Of a DNA stretch of 41,967 nucleotides, positions 7,524-13,699 are shown in pieces. The stretch is taken from the NCBI GenBank assembly GCA_947598485.1, contig CANQFJ010000014.1:1-41967 (forward strand), in the 5' to 3' direction. This DNA is from an uncultured Bacilli bacterium. Lineage in GTDB: Bacteria; Bacillota_I; Bacilli_A; RF39; UBA660. Each line of letters begins with the position of its first letter. The first letter of the stretch is position 1. The position numbers and the translations under genes were made by a program. Below the pieces are notes generated by a model. The model was not told the origin of the DNA and made no database searches. It saw nothing but the letters and a program-made list of their open reading frames with translations.

Positions 7524-10500
7524 ATGCTACAAAAATTAAGCCTAATATAGCACTGCCATTAATTGTTAGTAAAGTTGCTAAATCTGTGTTATATGTATCT
7601 GGCATTTCTTCTTTTTCGTTAGTCATTTTAGCTTGAATAACTTCTCCGTCTTCCTTAATTTCAAAATACATTTTTTCATTATTTAAAACGTATCCTTCCG
7701 GAGCTTCCTTTTCAATAATATAATATTTACCATATTCTAAATTTTCTATTATTATTTTACCTTCTTCATCAGTTCTCCCTGAGAATATTAATTCATCGTT
7801 TTCGTTATAAATTTCAATTAAGGTATTAGGAAGTGGCTCTACTGTAGACAAATCTTTCTTAGTAAATTCCAAAGTACCGGTAATTTTTTCGTTAGTCATT
7901 TCTGCTTTAAGGACTTTACCATCTTCCAAAATTTCAAAATACACTTTTTCATTATTTAAAACATAACCTTCCGGAGCTTCTTTTTCTAAGATATAATATT
8001 TGCCGTATTCAAGATTTTTAACAATAATCTTTCCATTTTTATTTGTTTTGCCCGAAAAGATAAGTTCATCATTATCATTATATATTTCAATTAGTGCATT
8101 AGGTAAAGGATTACCTGTAGTTAGATCCTTTTTGGTAAATTCAAGATCACCTTTAATCTTTTCATTGGTCATTGTAGCTTTTACAATTTGTCCGTCTTCT
8201 TTAATCTCAAAGTATACTTTTTCATTAGTAAGCTTATATCCAGTAGATGGTTCTTTCTCTATAATATAGTATTTTCCATATTCTAGCTCCTTTATTATGA
8301 TTTTACCTTCTTCATTAGTTCTTCCCGAAAATATTAATTCATTGTTTTCGTTATAAATTTCTATTAAAGTATTTGGTAGAGCTTTACCTGTAGATAAATC
8401 CTCCTTAGTAAACTCCAAGGTTCCCGTAATTTTTTCGTTAGTCATTTCTGCTTTAACGACTTTACCATTTTCTTTAATTTCAAAATACATTTTTTCTTCA
8501 TTTAAAACATAACCTTCCGGAGCTTCTTTCTCTAAAATATAGTATTTACCATATTCAAGATTTTTAACAATAATCTTTCCATTTTTATTTGTTTTGCCCG
8601 AAAAGATAAGTTCATCATTATCATTATATATTTCAATTAAGGCATTGGGTAAAGAACTCCCTGTAGTTAAGTCTATCTTTGTAAATTCAAGATCACCTTT
8701 AATTTTTTCATTGGTCATTGTGGCTTTAACAACCTGTCCGTTTTCTTTAATCTCAAAGTACACTTTTTCATTATTTAAAACATAACCTTCAGGAGCTTCT
8801 TTTTCTAAGATATAATATTTGCCGTATTCAAGATTTTTAACAATAATCTTTCCATTTTCATCTGTTTGGCCTGAAAAGATAAGTTCATCATTAATATTAA
8901 ATATTTCAATTAATGCATTAGATAAATGATTACCTGTGGTTAGATCTTCTTTGGTAAATTCAAGATCACCTTTAATTTTTTCATTAGTCATTGTAGCTTT
9001 AACAACTTGTCCGTCTTCTTTAATCTCAAAGTACACTTTTTCATTATTTAATTTATATCCTGTTGCAGGTTCTGTTTCAATAATATAAAATTTTCCTGCA
9101 AATAAATGCTCAATTGTTATATTTCCTTTTTCATCAGTAATACCACTATAAATAAGTTCATTGTCTTCTGTAAAGACTTCTATTTTTACGTTAGGAATTT
9201 CTTTCCCTGATGTTAAATCACTTTTTGAAAATTCTAATTTTCCTTTTTTTAGATAATTTTTTAAGGAAAAGCTTTCAGTTACAATAGGCGTATATTGGTC
9301 TATATATTTTAAATCAATTTCATGCATTATATTATCTAATACAAAGCCATCAGCAGTCTTTAGTTCTTTTATAAAATACTTACCTAATTTTAAATTGTTG
9401 ATTATAACCTGACCATCATTGTTTGTCGTGTATGAATTGATAAAATTTCCTAGTTCATCATATAGCCCAAAGACAATGTTAGGAAGAGTAACTTCCTCAT
9501 AAATGAATTTACCATCTTCAATTACAACGGATTCTCCTAACTTTTGAATTTCAATTTTTCCTTTAACTTCAACGTTAGTAAATTTTAGTTCTATAATTGA
9601 ATCAAATTCTTCGGTTTTTTTAAAATCAGACTTTTCATTAATTGAAAATTTTAAAGATTCTGAATTCCATAAGTATCCCTCGATTGCTTGATCTACTTCT
9701 TCAAGCTCGTAATTTCCTGAATTTAAAGGGTAGGGTGTAATTAAAATGCCATTTTCATCAGTTGAAAATTCACAATACGTTTGATGATTAGGGTAGTATA
9801 TAGTTTGACAAACATAATCGTTATTTGAAAGGTCTTTTATTTTAAACTTTATTCCTGACTTAGCAATGCTTTTTCCATTTTCATCTACTTTTAAAACTTT
9901 TACTCGAGCAGTTATTTCCGCGTTGGAAAACACTTTATTAATAGTAGGGCCAGATTCCGTTATTTCAAATTCAAAATCCTCAAGCTTTTCATAGCCAACC
10001 GGAGTTGTTAATTGCCTTAATATATAATGGCCATAAGGTAAAGTAAAAGTTATTTTTCCTTGGTTGTCGGTAGTATACCTAGAAATAAGTTGATTATTTT
10101 TATTATAAATGCCAAATTCAATATTAGCTTCAGGAGTCAGTACTTGAGTTTTATTGCTTGCTACTACTTTAGTTATACTATATTCTCTTTTTATAACCTT
10201 TTCTTTAACTTTTATATTAGGATATAGGTTATTCGTTTGCAGATCAAAATAATATTTTTCTAAATCTAGTTCATATCCTTTACTTGGTGTTATTTCTTGT
10301 AAATAGTATCTACCTGTACTAGGAAGATAATTACTTTCAGCATAACCATTTTCGTCTGTTATAAGCTTTTCTATTAAAGAGCCATCTTCTTTATAAAGCC
10401 CATATACGGCTCCTTGTAGTGTTGCATCTCCTTGAGCAGAGGCAAGACCAGTATCATAATCTAACTTATTTAAAGTGATTTTTCCGCCAATAATATTTAG

Positions 10501-11316
10501 ATTAAAATTAGTTTCAATAGGATCGTAACTTCCTACTTGAACCATGTCTTGTCCTCCAACTTTTGGATATATAATTGTAGGATGTGAATAATTACTATCT
10601 TTTTTTGTTAAGGTAATGGTGGCATTACCAACATTTTTAGCAACAATATTTAATTGATTAGTATCTTTAGTAGCTAATACATTATCGCTACTTGATACAT
10701 CATATTTTGTTAAAACATTATTTTTGTCGGTAAGACTTAATTTATTTCCTATGGTAATGTCGTGGCCAATATCACCAAAGTCAGGAGTAATATCGTGATT
10801 AGCTAGCAAAGTTTCCATTTCTTGAATTTCTGCGTTATATGGTGTAATATATGAACCATTTAAAGTATCGGTAAAATATATTTTCCAACCATGAGGAACT
10901 GTGCACCATATCATATATTGAGTAATAGCGTACCATTTTAAATCTGTATGATCGATTTCACCATCATGATAACCATAGCCGTAATACGCTAATAACTGAA
11001 TTCTTTTCCATTCGTTAGCCGTAACATTTGAAACCTCTAATTGATTATAATCTTGACCAATGTAATCTTGATCAGTGTACAATAACTCATTTATTTCCAT
11101 ACAATAGACGAATTGATTATCACTTTTTCTTGTAACTACTGCTAATTGTAGATAATGAGTACTTGTATCTGGCTCGACTTTGGTAATGAAAATATTTGGA
11201 ATTGGCAAATAAGAATCATTAAACTGCTCATTGTATGTTGCTCCATAAACTTTTTTTAAACATGGACTTATAAACATTATTATTACAACTAATAAATACT
11301 TAAATAGTTTTTTCAA
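7504..11316 (-). CDS. Thioester-domain adhesin with ten CnaB-type modules and a sorting signal
   Basis: This 1270-residue surface protein starts at TTG 11316, seven bases after AAGGGGGAA; no ATG fits. Residues 1-25 are a signal peptide. Residues about 40-190 look like a thioester domain: Cys72 in FVYCMEIN, AYYGYGYHDG, and Gln133 in YAITQYMIW, the pair that forms an internal Cys-Gln thioester in Gram-positive adhesins. After an Ig-like stretch come four diverged and six near-identical SpaA/CnaB modules, each with Lys in LEFTK, Glu in the ILEKEAPEGY strand and Asn in MTNEK, the layout of self-forming isopeptide bonds. The C-terminus has MPDTYN, a hydrophobic helix and KKRH, a sortase signal with Tyr at the usual Gly position. 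This is a covalently binding, rod-like adhesin by homology. Confidence 0.92.
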   Translation of the reverse strand: MKKLFKYLLVVIIMFISPCLKKVYGATYNEQFNDSYLPIPNIFITKVEPDTSTHYLQLAVVTRKSDNQFVYCMEINELLYTDQDYIGQDYNQLEVSNVTANEWKRIQLLAYYGYGYHDGEIDHTDLKWYAITQYMIWCTVPHGWKIYFTDTLNGSYITPYNAEIQEMETLLANHDITPDFGDIGHDITIGNKLSLTDKNNVLTKYDVSSSDNVLATKDTNQLNIVAKNVGNATITLTKKDSNYSHPTIIYPKVGGQDMVQVGSYDPIETNFNLNIIGGKITLNKLDYDTGLASAQGDATLQGAVYGLYKEDGSLIEKLITDENGYAESNYLPSTGRYYLQEITPSKGYELDLEKYYFDLQTNNLYPNIKVKEKVIKREYSITKVVASNKTQVLTPEANIEFGIYNKNNQLISRYTTDNQGKITFTLPYGHYILRQLTTPVGYEKLEDFEFEITESGPTINKVFSNAEITARVKVLKVDENGKSIAKSGIKFKIKDLSNNDYVCQTIYYPNHQTYCEFSTDENGILITPYPLNSGNYELEEVDQAIEGYLWNSESLKFSINEKSDFKKTEEFDSIIELKFTNVEVKGKIEIQKLGESVVIEDGKFIYEEVTLPNIVFGLYDELGNFINSYTTNNDGQVIINNLKLGKYFIKELKTADGFVLDNIMHEIDLKYIDQYTPIVTESFSLKNYLKKGKLEFSKSDLTSGKEIPNVKIEVFTEDNELIYSGITDEKGNITIEHLFAGKFYIIETEPATGYKLNNEKVYFEIKEDGQVVKATMTNEKIKGDLEFTKEDLTTGNHLSNALIEIFNINDELIFSGQTDENGKIIVKNLEYGKYYILEKEAPEGYVLNNEKVYFEIKENGQVVKATMTNEKIKGDLEFTKIDLTTGSSLPNALIEIYNDNDELIFSGKTNKNGKIIVKNLEYGKYYILEKEAPEGYVLNEEKMYFEIKENGKVVKAEMTNEKITGTLEFTKEDLSTGKALPNTLIEIYNENNELIFSGRTNEEGKIIIKELEYGKYYIIEKEPSTGYKLTNEKVYFEIKEDGQIVKATMTNEKIKGDLEFTKKDLTTGNPLPNALIEIYNDNDELIFSGKTNKNGKIIVKNLEYGKYYILEKEAPEGYVLNNEKVYFEILEDGKVLKAEMTNEKITGTLEFTKKDLSTVEPLPNTLIEIYNENDELIFSGRTDEEGKIIIENLEYGKYYIIEKEAPEGYVLNNEKMYFEIKEDGEVIQAKMTNEKEEMPDTYNTDLATLLTINGSAILGLIFVAYGKKRH
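7588..7605 (-). other. Sorting signal MPDTYN of the adhesin
   Basis: The codons give Met-Pro-Asp-Thr-Tyr-Asn, followed by a helix of about 20 hydrophobic residues and KKRH. It keeps the xPxT core of LPxTG signals but has Tyr where Gly is expected. Confidence 0.75.
7618..9255 (-). repeat. Six tandem 273-bp CnaB module repeats
   Basis: The Asn codon of the closing TNEK motif recurs at 7618, 7891, 8164, 8437, 8710 and 8983, exactly 273 bases (91 codons) apart, and the aligned Asn of the preceding diverged module is at 9256. The last four units alternate in type: two begin KGDLEFTK with SGKTNKNG and two begin TGTLEFTK with SGRT, so a 546-bp double unit was duplicated. Confidence 0.93.
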
Positions 11317-11345
11317 TTAAATTCCCCCTTAAATGTTATAAAATA

Positions 11346-11567
11346 CTATTTATTTGATATATGATAATCAAATTCAATATAATTAGTATCTGGTGTATTA
11401 TTTATAAAATCATCATCAAAATTTCTATTGTCTATTAAGTTATTTTTTGAATCTGAAGAATCAATGCTACTATCTCTAAATTTTTGCTTATTATTTTTGT
11501 TTATAAAATATCCTATAATAATTGTTATTAAAATTATCAAAAAAATTAATAAACATTTTTTCAACAT
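11346..11567 (-). CDS. Small membrane-anchored protein of the adhesin locus
   Basis: This 73-residue protein has an N-terminal membrane helix (LLIFLIILITIIIGYFI) followed by a Ser/Asp/Asn-rich tail. The start follows AAAGGAG; an upstream ATG is followed at once by TAA, so ATG 11567 is used although the spacing is long (11 bases). I recognise no family. It is the first gene after an internal promoter (11610-11618) and lies 29 bases before the adhesin, so it probably belongs to adhesin export, anchoring or regulation. The tail contains TPDTNY, but no hydrophobic segment follows, so it is not a sorting signal. Confidence 0.65.
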   Translation of the reverse strand: MLKKCLLIFLIILITIIIGYFINKNNKQKFRDSSIDSSDSKNNLIDNRNFDDDFINNTPDTNYIEFDYHISNK

Positions 11568-11609
11568 TACATAATTTTCTCCTTTCTATTTATTTTTAAA
11601 ATATTGTAG

Positions 11610-11618
11610 ATTATAACA
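11610..11618 (-). promoter_or_regulatory. Internal promoter before the small protein-adhesin-sortase genes
   Basis: TGTTATAAT on the minus strand gives a predicted transcript start near 11603, 36 bases before the small gene. The -35 position (AAAGGT) is far from consensus, which leaves room for an activator. Confidence 0.55.
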
Positions 11619-11639
11619 TCCTATATCATCGTACCTTTC

Positions 11640-12098
11640 TTAGGACTTAAAGCAAAAATCATCAAGCCCAAGGGCAGTTACAAACTTTATACAAGCACTT
11701 TTTTTTATTTCTCGAATTTTATCTTTACCATAATGAACTGTATTAATAATGTCATTTTCACTAAAACATCTATAAAAAGTAAGATCAAAAACTTGTAATT
11801 CAAGATTATTTAGTTTTCTCATAGCTAATGTTATCTTAGAAAGTAATTGATATTTCTCATTATCTTTTTTGACTTTTAGTAGTAAGCTTTTTAAATCAAA
11901 TTCCCTTATTTGTGAATTATCTACCTTAATAAAATTATCGTAACAAACTTGATAATCATCCGTGATTTTAGGAAGCAAAATCTCATCATTGCTTAATTTT
12001 AAATGTTTAAAAAGCATAAAAATGTTTAAGATTATATTTTTTAATTTAACATAATCATATAAAGATAATTCGTTTTTCCCAAGTAATGTATTGTTCAT
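11640..12098 (-). CDS. Small HTH regulator, ArpU/RinA or sigma region 4-like
   Basis: The 152-residue protein begins at ATG 12098 behind AAGGGGGAA, the same unusual Shine-Dalgarno context as the adhesin gene. The N-terminal half has no motif I recognise. The C-terminal half (MRKLNNLELQVFDLTFYR, then ENDIINTVHYGKDKIREIKK and a closing helix) looks like a sigma-70 region 4-type helix-turn-helix as in phage ArpU/RinA late-gene activators. It is the first gene of the adhesin locus and follows a leader of about 250 nt. A role as activator of the weak -35 promoter at 11610 is inferred. Family assignment is tentative. Confidence 0.6.
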   Translation of the reverse strand: MNNTLLGKNELSLYDYVKLKNIILNIFMLFKHLKLSNDEILLPKITDDYQVCYDNFIKVDNSQIREFDLKSLLLKVKKDNEKYQLLSKITLAMRKLNNLELQVFDLTFYRCFSENDIINTVHYGKDKIREIKKSACIKFVTALGLDDFCFKS

Positions 12099-12361
12099 AA
12101 TTCCCCCTTAACCAAGTATCCAATGCTATGTAAATAATTTTTTAATATATTTAAATTAAAAAATAAAAAAAGGAAGAGCTGCATTTCAGGATACATACTA
12201 CTTCCTTTAAAAAATAACTTTGGAAAACTGCGCACTATATTAATATGAAAAAATAAAAAAATCAAGCTATTTCAAACCATATATAGTTAATTTTATGTGA
12301 ATACGAAATATTTTAAAAAGAAGCATTGGATACATTTTTCGTATTCGTTTACATTATAACA
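12099..12361 (-). promoter_or_regulatory. Structured leader of the adhesin locus
   Basis: TGTTATAAT (12353-12361, minus) predicts a transcript starting near 12346. The RNA would begin with a 10-bp hairpin (GAATACGAAA/TTTCGTATTC, 12299-12346) whose loop holds GTATCCAATGCT (12322-12333). A terminator-type hairpin at 12169-12208 carries a variant, GTATCCtgaAATGC, in its loop. Six bases before the Shine-Dalgarno sequence stands AGCATTGGATAC (12116-12127), fully complementary to the first loop and, with a bulge, to the second. This could be a long-range RNA switch, a leader-derived small RNA with a target in cis, or a set of protein sites on DNA. Confidence 0.6.
12155..12208 (-). terminator. Terminator-type hairpin inside the leader
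   Basis: On the minus strand AAAGGAAG (12201-12208) pairs with CTTCCTTT (12169-12176) around a 24-nt loop and is followed by a long T-rich tract. It lies about 140 nt after the predicted transcript start and 57 bases before the regulator's Shine-Dalgarno sequence, so it would stop much transcription before the gene. Confidence 0.6.
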
Positions 12362-12487
12362 ATCTAGTAGCATCGAGTAAATTGGGAATAAATGTCTTAT
12401 AAAAAGCGAATAAAATGTCTTGATAATAATAAATCAACTTGACTTTAAACTGTTATATTTTAACTTTTTTTATTTAATCAATCATAT

Positions 12488-12515
12488 TTGCAAATTTTAA
12501 AAAATATATTATAAT
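12488..12515 (+). promoter_or_regulatory. Promoter of the small exported protein gene
   Basis: TTGCAA (12488-12493), a 16-base spacer and TATAAT (12510-12515). The predicted start is about 20 bases before ATG 12542. It diverges from the leader promoter at 12353. Confidence 0.55.
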
Positions 12516-12541
12516 AATGCCTCGTGAAGGAAGAATTATAA

Positions 12542-13006
12542 ATGATATCAAATATAAGTAATAAGAAATTGCAACTTAAGGCAATGCTTCTTGCTTTAAC
12601 AATTATTCTTGCGGGTAATAGTTGCTCTCTAGAAACTGAAGCTGAAGAAACAGAGCAAAAACCCATTTTTTATGGTGATGAAAATTATTTTTTAACTGAA
12701 TCAGAAAATGTTCCTGTTTATCCTACTGTGGAAGAGTTTATAAATAAAGAATATTATACAGAAGATGATATAACTGTTGGTATTGCCATGGGAATTATTG
12801 TTACTATACAAAAAAAAGGTAGTCCTTGGTATACTTATTGCATTAAAGATTTTGATGAAAACAGTTCTTACACTCCTCCGGCAGGATTTAGTGCTTATGA
12901 AGAGCTCGTAGGAATAGGATTAGATGAAAATAGCAAAGTAACTTATATAAGAGGAGGAATTTATCATGATGTTCCTACTCATGTTGAACAATATTTAAAA
13001 AAATAA
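12542..13006 (+). CDS. Small exported protein of unknown function, possible lipoprotein
   Basis: The 154-residue protein starts at ATG 12542, eight bases after AAGGAAG. The N-terminus is a signal peptide (basic start, then AMLLALTIILAG) ending in GNSC. That Cys may be lipidated, but the -3 residue is not the usual Leu. The mature part is acidic, with PVYPTVEEFINKEYYTEDD, a hydrophobic patch GIAMGIIVTIQKK, and Trp/Tyr-rich strands. I recognise no family. It is followed by another exported protein gene 61 bases on; the two may form a small envelope operon. Confidence 0.7.
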   Translation: MISNISNKKLQLKAMLLALTIILAGNSCSLETEAEETEQKPIFYGDENYFLTESENVPVYPTVEEFINKEYYTEDDITVGIAMGIIVTIQKKGSPWYTYCIKDFDENSSYTPPAGFSAYEELVGIGLDENSKVTYIRGGIYHDVPTHVEQYLKK

Positions 13007-13067
13007 TTTACTATTAATTGAATCTAGATATTAAATGTCATATAATTATTAAAAGGAGTACATTATA

Positions 13068-13640
13068 ATGAAAAAAGGTACCAAAATAATTATAATTTCT
13101 ATTGTATCAGTAGTAGTGATATTATTACTCGGAATTTTAGGATATTTTATTTACGTAAAAAGTGCATATATTTCAAAAGATGTTGTAAAAGAAATTGTAT
13201 TAAATGATACAAAACTTAAGGAAAGCGATGTTATATTTAAAGATATAGATCTTGACTTAGATGATGGCCTTCATAAATATGATGTTGAATTTTATTACAA
13301 CAGGGTAGAGTATTCTTATGAAATAGATGCCAAAACAGGTAAGATAATAACTGGTAATTTTATAAATTCTAGTGATAATAATTCAGAAAATAGTAATACT
13401 ACTTTAAATAATAATACCAATGATAATAAGAATTATATTACTAAAGAAGAAGCTAGAGATGTAGCAATAAATGATGCTAAACTTTCTTTAGATAATGTTA
13501 CTTTAATTAAAGTAGATTTTGACTACGATAATGGGATAGCAGTTTACGAAGTAGAATTTATAAATAATAATTTAGAATATGATTATGAAATAAATGCTAT
13601 TACCAAAGAAATTGTTAGTAAAAAACAAGAAAGAAGATAA
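13068..13640 (+). CDS. Membrane-anchored protein with two PepSY-like domains
   Basis: The start follows AAAGGAG. The 190-residue protein has one N-terminal membrane helix (about residues 7-30) and then two repeats of a PepSY-like domain split by an Asn/Ser-rich linker (residues about 103-123). Each has ISKD/ITKEEA, a helix ending in an Asp/Leu-rich turn, the strand pair YDVEFYYNRVEYSYEIDA or YEVEFINNNLEYDYEINA, and TGKI/TKEI. PepSY domains are linked to inhibition of extracellular peptidases and to envelope sensing; no partner is visible here. Confidence 0.8.
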   Translation: MKKGTKIIIISIVSVVVILLLGILGYFIYVKSAYISKDVVKEIVLNDTKLKESDVIFKDIDLDLDDGLHKYDVEFYYNRVEYSYEIDAKTGKIITGNFINSSDNNSENSNTTLNNNTNDNKNYITKEEARDVAINDAKLSLDNVTLIKVDFDYDNGIAVYEVEFINNNLEYDYEINAITKEIVSKKQERR

Positions 13641-13642
13641 GT

Positions 13643-13668
13643 AGAGCTTTTGAAGCTTTATTTTTTTT
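13643..13668 (+). terminator. Terminator after the PepSY gene
   Basis: AGAGCTT (13643-13649) and AAGCTTT (13653-13659), with one G-U pair and a 3-nt loop, are followed by eight T after one A. Confidence 0.7.
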
Positions 13669-13673
13669 ACATA

Positions 13674-13682
13674 TGTTATAAT
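13674..13682 (+). promoter_or_regulatory. Extended -10 promoter of the copper ATPase gene
   Basis: TGTTATAAT, with a predicted transcript start near 13689 and therefore a leader of only about 11 bases before ATG 13700. No clear -35. Confidence 0.5.
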
Positions 13683-13699
13683 ACTTTAAGGTGATATTA

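Noticed and set aside
8000-8785. Similar plus-strand ORFs at 8000-8269 and 8594-8785
   Set aside because: They are the antisense of the adhesin repeats and are alike only because the repeats are.
7618-9255. CRISPR-like or non-coding repeat array
   Set aside because: The 273-bp period is 91 codons of one open frame and the units are CnaB modules; there are no spacers.
11346-11567. TPDTNY in the small membrane protein as a second sorting signal
   Set aside because: No hydrophobic helix or basic tail follows; the membrane helix is N-terminal.
13691-13699. GTG start for the copper ATPase
   Set aside because: The GTG overlaps the AAGGTGAT site that fits ATG 13700, and the protein begins normally there.
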